Shown here: one piece after another, positions 17,111-24,911 of the stretch
Layout: each line of letters starts with the position of its first letter
Position numbering within the stretch: the stretch's first letter is position 1
From: Tsukamurella sp040611135
GTDB lineage: Bacteria; Actinomycetota; Actinomycetes; Mycobacteriales; Mycobacteriaceae
Direction of reading: 5' to 3'
Assembly: GCF_040611135.1 (NCBI RefSeq)
Contig: NZ_JBEXNL010000005.1
Coordinates: 186,001 to 250,000, forward strand
DNA: 64,000 nt
Notes under the pieces: model-generated
Databases searched by the model: none
The model's input: only the letters and a program-made list of their open reading frames with translations
What the model was told of the DNA's origin: nothing
Position numbers and translations under genes: made by a program

Positions 17111-18832
17111 GTGACCGAGCCGGATCCGACCCGCCCGTCGAGCACGACGCCGGGAACCTCGCAGGCCACCTCCGCGGCCGTGCTGCGTGAGCGCGTCGAC
17201 GCACTCACGACCCGCAACACGAAGCTGCTCGAGACGCTGCGGGACGCCCGCAACCAACTGCTCACGCTCCGTGAGGAGGTCGAGCGGCTGGGGCAGCCAC
17301 CGTCGGGCTACGGGGTGTTGCTGGGCACCTACGAGGACGACACGGTGGACGTGTTCACCTCCGGGCGCAAGATGCGGCTCACCTGCTCCCCGAACCTGGA
17401 CGTCGCGTCCTTCCGCACGGGCCAGACGGTGCGCCTCAACGAGGCGCTCACCGTGGTCGAGGCGGGCGAGTACGAGACCGTCGGCGAGATCTCCACCCTC
17501 CGGGAGATCCTCGACGACGGTGCTCGTGCCCTGGTCGTGGGCCACGCGGACGAGGAACGCGTCGTGCGCCTGGCCGCGCCGCTCGCACTGCAGGCCTCCG
17601 AAGATCCGGGCCTCGACGAGTTCGGGCTGCCGCGCCGGAAGCTGCGCGTGGGCGACTCGCTGCTGGTCGACACCAAGGCGGGCTACGCCTTCGAGCGCAT
17701 CCCCAAGGCCGAGGTCGAGGACCTGGTGCTGGAGGAGGTGCCCGACGTCGATTACTCCGACATCGGTGGCCTGGGCCGGCAGATCGAGCTGATCCGTGAC
17801 GCGGTCGAGCTGCCCTTCCTGCACAAGGACCTGTTCAAGGACTACTCGCTGCGGCCGCCCAAGGGCGTGCTGCTCTACGGCCCGCCCGGCAACGGCAAGA
17901 CGCTGATCGCCAAGGCCGTGGCGAACTCGCTGGCGAAGAAGATCGCCGAGGTCCGGGGCGACGACTCGCGCGAGGTGAAGTCCTACTTCCTCAACATCAA
18001 GGGCCCCGAGCTGCTCAACAAGTTCGTGGGTGAGACGGAGCGGCACATCCGCCTGATCTTCCAGCGGGCGCGGGAGAAGGCGTCCGAGGGCACGCCCGTC
18101 ATCGTCTTCTTCGACGAGATGGACTCGATCTTCCGCACCCGCGGCTCGGGCGTCAGCTCGGACGTCGAGACCACGGTCGTGCCGCAGCTGCTCTCGGAGA
18201 TCGACGGTGTCGAGGGCCTTGAGAACGTCATCGTCATCGGCGCATCGAACCGGGAGGACATGATCGATCCCGCGATCCTGCGGCCCGGCCGCCTCGACGT
18301 GAAGATCAAGATCGAGCGGCCCGACGCGGAGGGTGCGATCGACATCTTCTCCAAGTACCTGACCGCGGCGCTGCCGATCCACGAGGAGGACCTCGCGGAG
18401 TTCGGCGGCGATCGCGAGGCGTGCGTGCAGGCGATGATCGAGCGGGTCGTCGAGCGGATGTACGCGGAGACCGACGACAACCGGTTCCTGGAGGTGACCT
18501 ACGCCAACGGCGACAAGGAGGTCATGTACTTCAAGGACTTCAACTCGGGCGCGATGATCCAGAACGTGGTGGATCGCGCGAAGAAGCACGCGATCAAGGG
18601 CTTCCTCGACACCGGGCAGCCCGGCCTGCGGATCACGCACCTGCTGGAGTCCATCGTCGACGAGTTCGCCGAGAACGAGGACCTGCCCAACACCACGAAC
18701 CCGGACGACTGGGCGCGGATCTCGGGCAAGAAGGGCGAGCGGATCGTGTACATCCGCACGCTGGTGACCGGCAAGAACTCCAGCGCGTCCCGCGCGATCG
18801 ACACGGAGAACAACACCGGGCAGTACTTGTAG
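17111..18832 (+). CDS. mpa: Proteasome-associated AAA+ ATPase Mpa/ARC
   Basis: 573-residue hexameric unfoldase that binds Pup-tagged proteins and feeds them into the 20S proteasome. An N-terminal coiled coil (about 20-60, LRERVDALTTRNTKLLETLR) binds Pup, two OB-fold segments follow (about 65-210), then the AAA domain with Walker A GPPGNGKT at 257-264, Walker B IVFFDEMDS and sensor IVIGASNREDMIDPAILRPGR. The C-terminal GQYL is the motif that docks into the PrcA ring. It follows trmI by 30 bases and is probably co-transcribed with it. Full length and intact. Confidence 0.98.
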   Translation: MTEPDPTRPSSTTPGTSQATSAAVLRERVDALTTRNTKLLETLRDARNQLLTLREEVERLGQPPSGYGVLLGTYEDDTVDVFTSGRKMRLTCSPNLDVASFRTGQTVRLNEALTVVEAGEYETVGEISTLREILDDGARALVVGHADEERVVRLAAPLALQASEDPGLDEFGLPRRKLRVGDSLLVDTKAGYAFERIPKAEVEDLVLEEVPDVDYSDIGGLGRQIELIRDAVELPFLHKDLFKDYSLRPPKGVLLYGPPGNGKTLIAKAVANSLAKKIAEVRGDDSREVKSYFLNIKGPELLNKFVGETERHIRLIFQRAREKASEGTPVIVFFDEMDSIFRTRGSGVSSDVETTVVPQLLSEIDGVEGLENVIVIGASNREDMIDPAILRPGRLDVKIKIERPDAEGAIDIFSKYLTAALPIHEEDLAEFGGDREACVQAMIERVVERMYAETDDNRFLEVTYANGDKEVMYFKDFNSGAMIQNVVDRAKKHAIKGFLDTGQPGLRITHLLESIVDEFAENEDLPNTTNPDDWARISGKKGERIVYIRTLVTGKNSSASRAIDTENNTGQYL

Positions 18833-18843
18833 GCCGCTGGGGA

Positions 18844-18859
18844 CGGCGCGCAAGCGCCG
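18844..18859. terminator. Small hairpin after mpa
   Basis: CGGCGC-GCAA-GCGCCG, six-base arms with a tetraloop, starting 11 bases after the mpa stop. No T-run follows, so it would be an intrinsic-like terminator at best. Confidence 0.4.
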
Positions 18860-18887
18860 CATAAGCCCAGGGCAAGTCGCGTCTGCA

Positions 18888-18893
18888 TAGAAT
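18888..18893 (+). promoter_or_regulatory. -10 box before the FHA-ABC transporter gene
   Basis: TAGAAT lies five bases before a GTG (18899) and eight before the ATG (18902). This suggests a separate, near-leaderless promoter downstream of mpa. Confidence 0.45.
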
Positions 18894-18901
18894 GCTGCGT
18901 G

Positions 18902-21499
18902 ATGAGTACGGAAACTGCAGTTCTCACTGTCTCGGTGGACGGGCAGACGCTGACCTTCGCCCCGGGTAAGACGGTGACCTTCGGGCGCACGCTCGAGTCC
19001 GACGTGACGATCAACCACCCGTTGGTGTCGCGCACGCACGCGGTTGCGACCGCGGGTCCGACGGGGTGGATCCTCACCGACCGCAGTACGAACGGCGTGT
19101 TCGTCGGCGGCGTCCGGCGGCCCACCATCGCGCTGAACGGCACGCAGCAGCTGATGTTCGGCGACCCGCGCACCGGCGCCCAGGTCGTGTTCTCGGCGGC
19201 ACCCCGCTCGAACACGCCGCCCCCGCCGCCGGCCCGGACTCCGCCGCCGCCCTCGTCGCAGCAGCCCGTGCAGCAGATCCCCGCCGCGCAGCGGGCACCG
19301 TCGAATCCCGTGCCGCGCACGCCGACACCTCCACCGGGCCCGAGCGCACCGCCGTCGGCGCGCATCCCCGTGCCCCCGGCCGCCGGGCAGAACCCCGCGC
19401 CGCCGTCGCGACCGATGCAGCTGCCGCGACAGCAGGCACCGTCGGCCCCGATCCCCGCCCAGCGGGCCGAGCCGACCCTGCTGCAGGGCCCCGGCGGCGA
19501 GGTCGCGCCGCACCTGCGCGCGATGGCGGGCAACACCGGCCTGTACCAGGTCGCCAAGATGCCGCAGCGCCCCGTCGGCTCCGCGTCCGGTCAGATGACC
19601 ATCGGCCGTACCCCCGACAACGACATCGCCCTCGGCGACATGCTGGTCTCGCGCCGCCACGCACGGCTCCTGACGGGCCCGCAGGGCCTGGTCATCGAGG
19701 ACCTCGGCTCGGCCAACGGCACCCAGGTCAACGGCCGCCGCATCGCGGGGCCGACCGCACTGCGCGACGGCGACCTGGTCACCATCGGCAACTCGGACCT
19801 CATCGTCGAGCAGGGCCGCCTGGAACGACCGAAGGCGCACAAGTTCGCCGGTGCGGGCCTCGCGGTCCAGGGCATCACCCTGACGGTGGACGGCAACAAG
19901 ACCCTGCTGCACGGCGTCGACTTCCGCGCCGCACCCGGCACCCTCACAGCCGTGATCGGCCCCTCGGGCGCCGGCAAGTCGACGGTGTCCCGGGTCGTCT
20001 CCGGCGCCGTCACCCCGACGGCGGGCCGGGTCGAGTTCGAGGGCCGGGACGTGCACCGCGACTTCGACGCGCTCCGCTCCCGCATCGGCATGGTGCCGCA
20101 GGACGACGTACTGCACCGGCAACTGACCCTGCAGCAGGCGCTCCGGTTCGCCGCCGAGCTCCGACTGCCGCCCGACATGTCGAAGGCCGACCGTGACCAG
20201 GTGATCGACGGCGTGCTCGCGGAGCTGCAGCTCACCGAACACAAACAGACCCGGGTCGACAAGCTCTCCGGCGGCCAGCGCAAGCGCGCGTCCGTCGCGA
20301 TGGAACTCCTCACCGGCCCGTCGCTGCTGATCCTGGACGAGCCGACCTCCGGCCTCGACCCCGCACTCGACCGTCAGGTGATGCAGACCCTGCGGCGCCT
20401 GGCCGACGCGGGTCGCGTGGTCATCGTCGTGACCCACTCGCTCACCCACATCGACATGTGCGACCAGGTGCTGCTGCTGGCGCCGGGCGGCAAGACCGCG
20501 TACTGCGGCTCGCCGAAGGGCGTCAAGGCCGCGATGGGCACGAGCGACTGGGCGGAGATCTTCGACTTCGCCGCCAAGCAGCCCGACGTGGCCTGGCAGC
20601 GGTACCGCTCGGCGCACCCCGCCCCGCCGCCGCCGGCCCCGACCGGGGCCCCGCCGACGCCCACGACGGCACCGCGGACCTCGACGCGCAAGCAACTGTC
20701 GGTGGTCGCGCGGCGGCAGCTGCGACTGATCCTCGCCGACCGTGCCTACCTCGCGTTTCTTGTAGCACTTCCCTTCGTGTTGGGCGGGATCACACTTCTC
20801 GTTCCTGCGGAGGGCGGGTTGGTCGGTCCGTTCTCGACCGACTCGTACAGCGGCGCGAAGATGATTCTCGTGCTACTCGTCGTCGGCGCTTGCTTCATGG
20901 GAGCGGCACTCACTTCCCGTGATCTCGTCAGCGAGCGCGCCATCTACCAACGAGAACGTGCGGTCGGACTCCGGCCTTCGGCCTATCTCTCCGCCAAGAC
21001 CGTCGTTTACTTCGTCGCCGCGGTAGTTCAATCCGCGATGATGATGGCAGTCGTCATCGCCGGGATCGACATGCCGAGGGCCGGGTCTGCAGGATTGATG
21101 GCGCCGCTCGAGCTCACAATCGACATCGCGGTTCTGGCCTGTGTGTCCACGCTGGTGGGTCTGCTGATTTCGTCCCTGGCCAGGTCTAACGAACAAGTCA
21201 TGCCGATGCTCGTCGTCATCGTCATGTTGCAGCTCGTCATGAGCGGTGGACTTTTTAAGCTTCACGACCGCCCTGGCCTTGAGCAGTTGTCGTGGCTGTT
21301 CCCCTCGCGATGGGGCTTCGCGGCAAGCGCGTCGACAGTTGAACTGAATCCCGTCCGCGATCAGCCCACAATGCTCCCGTCCGATCCGCTGTGGGAGTCC
21401 ACGCTCACCCAGTGGGGCATCGCGATCGGCGTGATGGTCGCGATGGCTCTGATCCTGTGGGTCGCGACCTGGTTCCGGATCTCGCGCAAGGCCAGCTAG
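18902..21499 (+). CDS. FHA-domain ABC transporter (Rv1747-like)
   Basis: 865-residue half-transporter. Two FHA phosphothreonine-binding domains (about 1-95 with TFGRTLESDVTINHPLVSRTH, and about 225-300 with TIGRTPDNDIALGDMLVSRRH) are separated by a proline-rich linker. An ABC ATPase follows (Walker A GPSGAGKST, signature LSGGQRKR, Walker B LLILDEPTSGLDP), then an ABC2-type membrane domain with about six helices from residue 615. The M. tuberculosis homologue Rv1747 is regulated by Ser/Thr kinases through its FHA domains. The C-terminal membrane domain from about 20755 to 21350 has clearly lower GC and relaxed codon choice than the rest. Placement between mpa and dop is unusual. GTG at 18899 is an alternative start. 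Confidence 0.9.
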   Translation: MSTETAVLTVSVDGQTLTFAPGKTVTFGRTLESDVTINHPLVSRTHAVATAGPTGWILTDRSTNGVFVGGVRRPTIALNGTQQLMFGDPRTGAQVVFSAAPRSNTPPPPPARTPPPPSSQQPVQQIPAAQRAPSNPVPRTPTPPPGPSAPPSARIPVPPAAGQNPAPPSRPMQLPRQQAPSAPIPAQRAEPTLLQGPGGEVAPHLRAMAGNTGLYQVAKMPQRPVGSASGQMTIGRTPDNDIALGDMLVSRRHARLLTGPQGLVIEDLGSANGTQVNGRRIAGPTALRDGDLVTIGNSDLIVEQGRLERPKAHKFAGAGLAVQGITLTVDGNKTLLHGVDFRAAPGTLTAVIGPSGAGKSTVSRVVSGAVTPTAGRVEFEGRDVHRDFDALRSRIGMVPQDDVLHRQLTLQQALRFAAELRLPPDMSKADRDQVIDGVLAELQLTEHKQTRVDKLSGGQRKRASVAMELLTGPSLLILDEPTSGLDPALDRQVMQTLRRLADAGRVVIVVTHSLTHIDMCDQVLLLAPGGKTAYCGSPKGVKAAMGTSDWAEIFDFAAKQPDVAWQRYRSAHPAPPPPAPTGAPPTPTTAPRTSTRKQLSVVARRQLRLILADRAYLAFLVALPFVLGGITLLVPAEGGLVGPFSTDSYSGAKMILVLLVVGACFMGAALTSRDLVSERAIYQRERAVGLRPSAYLSAKTVVYFVAAVVQSAMMMAVVIAGIDMPRAGSAGLMAPLELTIDIAVLACVSTLVGLLISSLARSNEQVMPMLVVIVMLQLVMSGGLFKLHDRPGLEQLSWLFPSRWGFAASASTVELNPVRDQPTMLPSDPLWESTLTQWGIAIGVMVAMALILWVATWFRISRKAS

Positions 21500-21510
21500 G
21501 CCCCGACCGA

Positions 21511-21516
21511 TAGGCT
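21511..21516 (+). promoter_or_regulatory. -10 box of leaderless dop promoter
   Basis: TAGGCT ends seven bases before the dop ATG. Confidence 0.5.
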
Positions 21517-21523
21517 GGGGCGC

Positions 21524-23014
21524 ATGCAGCGCATCATCGGTACCGAGGTGGAATACGGGATCTCCGCGCCGAAGGACCCCACGGCGAACCCGATCCTCAC
21601 CTCGACGCAGGCGGTGCTGGCGTACGCGGCGGCGGCGGCCGTCCCGCGCGCCAAGCGCACCCGCTGGGACTACGACCTGGAGTCGCCGCTGCGCGACGCC
21701 CGCGGCTTCGACCTCGGGCGCGGCGGGCCGGCGCCGATCATCGACGCCGACGAGATCGGCGCCGCGAACATGATCCTCACCAACGGCGCGCGGCTGTACG
21801 TCGACCACGCGCACCCCGAGTATTCGGCGCCCGAGGTCACCGATCCGCTCGATGCCGTGATCTGGGACAAGGCGGGGGAGCGGGTCATGGACGCCGCGGC
21901 CCGCTACGCGTCGACGGTGCCCGGTGCCCCGGCCCTGCAGCTCTACAAGAACAACATCGACGGCAAGGGCGCGTCGTACGGCACGCACGAGAACTACCTG
22001 TGCCGCCGGGACACACCGTTCTCCGCGATCGTCGGCGGGCTGACGCCCTTCTTCGTGACCCGGCAGGTGTTCTGCGGCAGCGGCCGCGTCGGCCTCGGGG
22101 CCAGCGGCGACGAGGCGGGGTTCCAACTCTCGCAGCGCGCCGATTACATCGAGGTCGAGGTCGGCCTCGAGACCACGCTCAAGCGCGGCATCATCAACAC
22201 CCGCGACGAGCCGCACGCCGACCCGGACAAGTACCGCCGGCTGCACGTCATCATCGGCGACGCGAACCTCGCCGAGACCTCCACGTACCTCAAGGTCGGT
22301 ACGTCGTCGCTGGTCCTGGACCTGATCGAGGCCGGCGTCGACCTGTCGGACCTGCAGCTCGCCGCGCCCGTCAGCGCGGTGCATCAGGTCTCGCGGGACC
22401 TGTCGCTCGCCGGCGTCCTCGAGCTCGCCGACGGCCGGCACATGACGGCGCTGGACATCCAGCGCGCCTACGCGGACCGGGTCGGGACCTTCCTCAAGGA
22501 CTCCGACGACGCCCGCGCCCTCGACGTGCACGCCACCTGGGTCCGGGTGCTCGACACCCTCGCCGACGATCCGCTGCGGCTCGCCGACGAGCTGGACTGG
22601 CCCGCCAAGCTGCGCCTGCTCGAGGGCATCCGGCAGCGCGAGGGCTTGTCCTGGGGCGCGTCGAAGCTGCAGCTGGTCGACCTGCAGTACTCCGACGTGC
22701 GGCTCGATAAGGGCCTCTACAACAGGCTCGTCGCGCGCGGTTCGATGAAGCGCCTGGTCACGGAGCAGCAGGTGATGGACGCCGTGACGTCGCCGCCCGA
22801 GTCCACCCGCGCGTACTTCCGCGGCGAGTGCATGCGCCGCTTCGGTACCGAGATCGCCGCCGCCAGCTGGGACTCGGTGATCTTCGACATCGGCGCGGAG
22901 TCGTTGGTCCGCATCCCCACCCTGGAGCCGTTGCGCGGTACCAAGGAACACGTCGGCGCCCTGCTCGACGGCGCCTCCTCCGCCCGCGACCTCGTCGATT
23001 CCCTGCGGGGTTGA
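21524..23014 (+). CDS. dop: Pup deamidase/depupylase Dop
   Basis: 496-residue carboxylate-amine-ligase-fold enzyme that deamidates the C-terminal Gln of Pup to Glu and removes Pup from substrates. It begins MQRIIGTEVEYGISAP, with the catalytic ATP/Mg glutamates in this strand. It contains the longer insert after residue 40 (AVPRAKRTRWDYD) that separates Dop from PafA. Also visible are LYKNNIDGKGASYGTHENYL, INTRDEPHADPDKYRRLHVI and KLQLVDLQYSDV. Since Pup here ends in Gln, Dop is required before ligation by PafA. Intact, with its own probable promoter. Confidence 0.97.
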   Translation: MQRIIGTEVEYGISAPKDPTANPILTSTQAVLAYAAAAAVPRAKRTRWDYDLESPLRDARGFDLGRGGPAPIIDADEIGAANMILTNGARLYVDHAHPEYSAPEVTDPLDAVIWDKAGERVMDAAARYASTVPGAPALQLYKNNIDGKGASYGTHENYLCRRDTPFSAIVGGLTPFFVTRQVFCGSGRVGLGASGDEAGFQLSQRADYIEVEVGLETTLKRGIINTRDEPHADPDKYRRLHVIIGDANLAETSTYLKVGTSSLVLDLIEAGVDLSDLQLAAPVSAVHQVSRDLSLAGVLELADGRHMTALDIQRAYADRVGTFLKDSDDARALDVHATWVRVLDTLADDPLRLADELDWPAKLRLLEGIRQREGLSWGASKLQLVDLQYSDVRLDKGLYNRLVARGSMKRLVTEQQVMDAVTSPPESTRAYFRGECMRRFGTEIAAASWDSVIFDIGAESLVRIPTLEPLRGTKEHVGALLDGASSARDLVDSLRG

Positions 23015-23032
23015 TCGACGGCGCGCAGGCAT

Positions 23033-23053
23033 GGACTAAGTCGGACTAAGTCC
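23033..23053. promoter_or_regulatory. Candidate tandem operator of the toxin-antitoxin pair
   Basis: GGACTAAGTC occurs twice head to tail (23033-23042 and 23043-23052), and each copy is a near-perfect palindrome (GGACT-A-AGTCC). The site lies immediately upstream of the -10 box of the antitoxin gene, the expected position for an autoregulatory Phd-type operator. Confidence 0.6.
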
Positions 23054-23054
23054 G

Positions 23055-23060
23055 TATTCT
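23055..23060 (+). promoter_or_regulatory. -10 box of leaderless antitoxin promoter
   Basis: TATTCT ends six bases before the antitoxin ATG, so the tandem palindromes would cover the -35 region. Confidence 0.55.
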
Positions 23061-23066
23061 CGGCCC

Positions 23067-23303
23067 ATGACCTCAGTGAACATCCACGAAGCCAAGACCC
23101 ATCTGTCTCGGCTGCTGGAACGTGTCGCACAGGGTGAACGCATCGTCATCTCCAAGGCGGGGCGCCCGGTGGCCGACCTCGTCCCGCATCGGGGTACGCG
23201 CGTGCAATTCGGGGGTTTGGCCGGCCGGATCGCCTACGACGATGCCGCGTTCGACCTGGACGCCGACATTCAGCGGATGTTCTACGGGACGGACGACGAG
23301 TGA
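23067..23303 (+). CDS. Type II antitoxin, Phd/YefM family
   Basis: 78-residue antitoxin. The N-terminal Phd/YefM DNA-binding fold begins TSVNIHEAKTHLSRLLERV and continues GERIVISKAGRPVADLVPH, the family signature. The acidic C-terminus (DDAAFDLDADIQRMFYGTDDE) would wrap and neutralise the toxin. The stop overlaps the toxin start by four bases, the usual translational coupling. Autoregulation through the tandem palindromes directly upstream is inferred. It is located between dop and pup. Confidence 0.9.
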   Translation: MTSVNIHEAKTHLSRLLERVAQGERIVISKAGRPVADLVPHRGTRVQFGGLAGRIAYDDAAFDLDADIQRMFYGTDDE

Positions 23304-23683
23304 TCCTGCTCGACAGTCAGACCGCTTTGTGGGTACTCGACGACAATCCCCGCCTCGGAGAGACCGCCCGGTCATTGATCGCGCAGACGGTCGAGGTGTA
23401 CGTCTCCGTGGCGACGGTCTGGGAGCTGACGATCAAATCGATGCTCGGGAAGCTCTCGATCCCGGCGGACTTCTCGTCGCTCGTCGAGGCGGAGGGGCTC
23501 CGGCTACTGAACGTGGAGGCGGAGCATGCGGAGGGGATCCGCGAGTTCCCGGAGCTCCTGCGGCACGATCCGTTCGATCGGTTGCTCGCCGGGCAGGCGC
23601 ATGTCGAGCAGCTCAGCCTGTACACCTCGGACCGCGTCCTCCTCGGACTCAACCGTGAATTCATCGTCGATTCGACCATCTGA
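23300..23683 (+). CDS. PIN-domain ribonuclease toxin (VapC type)
   Basis: 127-residue PIN-domain toxin. The acidic metal-binding residues are visible in LLDSQTALWVLDD, the glutamate of ATVWELTIKS, and LLRHDPFDRLLAGQAHVEQL. This subfamily (ending YTSDRVLLGL) is generally paired with Phd-type antitoxins. It is expected to cleave specific RNAs and arrest growth when unopposed. GTG start overlapping the antitoxin stop. Full length, with no sign of inactivation. Confidence 0.9.
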   Translation: MILLDSQTALWVLDDNPRLGETARSLIAQTVEVYVSVATVWELTIKSMLGKLSIPADFSSLVEAEGLRLLNVEAEHAEGIREFPELLRHDPFDRLLAGQAHVEQLSLYTSDRVLLGLNREFIVDSTI

Positions 23684-23694
23684 CAAGGATTTCC

Positions 23695-24153
23695 ATGGAC
23701 ATCGCCCGCGAACTGAACAAGCTGTACGCGAGGGCATTCCCCGAGGTTCTCAAGGCGCACGGCGAGTTGTACGTGCGCTCCGGCGGCCGGATCGGCCACA
23801 AGCTGCTCTTCGGCGTGCCCAGCCTCATCGTCCGCACCGTCGGTGCGAAGTCGGGGGAGCCGCGCACGACCGTCCTGACCTACGTCGCCGACGGTGCCGA
23901 CTACGTCGTCGTCGCATCCAAGGGCGGTGCCCCGCGGAACCCGGCGTGGTTCCACAACATGGTCGCCGCCGGCACCGTGGACGTGCAGGTCGGGACGAAG
24001 CGGTTCCCGGCCGGCGTCGAGGCGCTGAAGCCCGGTGACGCCGACTACCAGCGGCTGTGGGATCTCGCGGACCGCAACAACGGCGGCCGCTACGCCGGGT
24101 ATCAACGCAAGACCACCCGCCCGATCCCGCTCGTCCGCCTCCGCCCGGTGTGA
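23695..24153 (+). CDS. Deazaflavin (F420)-dependent nitroreductase-family protein, Ddn-like
   Basis: 152-residue split-beta-barrel protein of the FDOR-A/Ddn family. Typical segments are IVRTVGAKSGEPRTTVLTYV, YVVVASKGGAPRNPAWFHNM and a C-terminus ending GYQRKTTRPIPLVRLRP. Family members use reduced F420 to reduce quinones, nitroimidazoles and other substrates, and are often membrane-associated through the N-terminus. It follows the toxin gene by 11 bases and may be read from the same promoter, although it has no obvious link to the toxin-antitoxin pair. Confidence 0.9.
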   Translation: MDIARELNKLYARAFPEVLKAHGELYVRSGGRIGHKLLFGVPSLIVRTVGAKSGEPRTTVLTYVADGADYVVVASKGGAPRNPAWFHNMVAAGTVDVQVGTKRFPAGVEALKPGDADYQRLWDLADRNNGGRYAGYQRKTTRPIPLVRLRPV

Positions 24154-24198
24154 GCGCCGCGTTCATTCGGTTCTCGCGGGAGTTTCTCGCAGCACAAC

Positions 24199-24210
24199 GG
24201 GTTGCAACCC
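24199..24210. promoter_or_regulatory. Perfect 12-base palindrome in the Ddn/membrane-protein gap
   Basis: GGGTTGCAACCC, six bases in each arm and no loop, sits between the convergent ends of the Ddn-like gene and the minus-strand membrane protein gene. A gapless palindrome suits a dimeric protein-binding site better than a terminator, but the position between two gene ends gives no obvious target promoter. Confidence 0.35.
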
Positions 24211-24256
24211 ACTACTGGGTGAAGAACCCCCGCGCGAGTGTCGGCGGACCGTCGGG

Positions 24257-24643
24257 CTACATGCCGATGCTGAGGTTCCGGGCGTAGTTGACGCGCCCGA
24301 ACACGTCCTGCACCGCGAAGGGCGAGTACACCGGGACGCTGGTGGTGAACGAACGCCCCTCCGGGCCGAACACGCTGACCTGCACGAAGCCCTGCGTCTG
24401 ATCCTCCTTGGCGAGCAGGAAGAACAACGAGAACAGGCAGAGCACGAAGGCACCGACGATCGCGAGGACGATGGCCCAGGTGGGCGTCGTGCGGGTGTGC
24501 ACGCTGTGATCGGTCACGGTCCACTGCGCGCCCGTGATCGGGAAGGTCCCCGCGGGAGTGATGACCTGGGTGCGGGTGCAATGAATGTCGCCGATGCTGA
24601 CGAGCACCGGTTCGGGCATGCCGGGCGGCGTGTACGGATCCAC
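24257..24643 (-). CDS. Conserved small membrane protein
   Basis: 128 residues with a GTG start, reading DPYTPPGMPEPVLVSIGDIHC. It has one strong hydrophobic segment (TWAIVLAIVGAFVLCLFSLFFLL, about 54-76), an N-terminal soluble part with a Cys/Thr-rich turn (CTRTQVITPAGTFPI), and a C-terminal part ending NYARNLSIGM. It is similar in kind to uncharacterised actinobacterial single-pass proteins. A TACACT box precedes the GTG by six bases. It is divergent from pup; a link to pupylation is not shown. Confidence 0.75.
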   Translation of the reverse strand: MDPYTPPGMPEPVLVSIGDIHCTRTQVITPAGTFPITGAQWTVTDHSVHTRTTPTWAIVLAIVGAFVLCLFSLFFLLAKEDQTQGFVQVSVFGPEGRSFTTSVPVYSPFAVQDVFGRVNYARNLSIGM

Positions 24644-24649
24644 GGGAGC

Positions 24650-24655
24650 AGTGTA
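24650..24655 (-). promoter_or_regulatory. -10 box of leaderless promoter, small membrane protein
   Basis: TACACT on the minus strand ends six bases before the GTG at 24643. Confidence 0.5.
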
Positions 24656-24661
24656 GGCCGG

Positions 24662-24716
24662 TAGGGTTGGAACATCGGGCCATGCGGCCCGGGATGGTCG
24701 CTAAGGAGGCAGCGAG
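24662..24716 (+). promoter_or_regulatory. pup promoter and leader with hairpin and strong ribosome binding site
   Basis: TAGGGT at 24662-24667 is a candidate -10. The leader then holds a hairpin (CGGGCC-ATGC-GGCCCG, 24676-24691) and AAGGAGG at 24703-24709, seven bases before the pup ATG. In contrast to the many leaderless genes around it, pup has a structured leader and a near-ideal Shine-Dalgarno sequence, consistent with high translation. Confidence 0.5.
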
Positions 24717-24911
24717 ATGGCGCAGGAGCAGGTCAAGCGTGGCGGCGGCGGAGACGACGAGGACCTCGCGGGTGCACCGTCGGGGGCCGGCCAGGAGCGC
24801 ATCGAGAAGCTGACCGACGAGACCGACGATCTCCTCGACGAGATCGACGACGTGCTCGAGGAGAACGCCGAGGACTTCGTGCGCGCGTACGTCCAGAAGG
24901 GCGGCCAGTGA
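24717..24911 (+). CDS. pup: Prokaryotic ubiquitin-like protein Pup
   Basis: 64-residue intrinsically disordered tag. The N-terminus is charged and Gly-rich (MAQEQVKRGGGGDDED); the C-terminal half has the conserved helix that binds the Mpa coiled coil (IEKLTDETDDLLDEIDDVLE), and the protein ends YVQKGGQ. Because the last residue is Gln, Dop must deamidate it before PafA links it to lysines. The stop overlaps the prcB GTG by four bases, giving a pup-prcB-prcA operon. Confidence 0.99.
   Translation: MAQEQVKRGGGGDDEDLAGAPSGAGQERIEKLTDETDDLLDEIDDVLEENAEDFVRAYVQKGGQ

Noticed and set aside
16244..20695. A 1483-codon open frame on the minus strand over trmI, mpa and the transporter gene
   Set aside because: It crosses three well-supported plus-strand genes and shows no recognisable domain.
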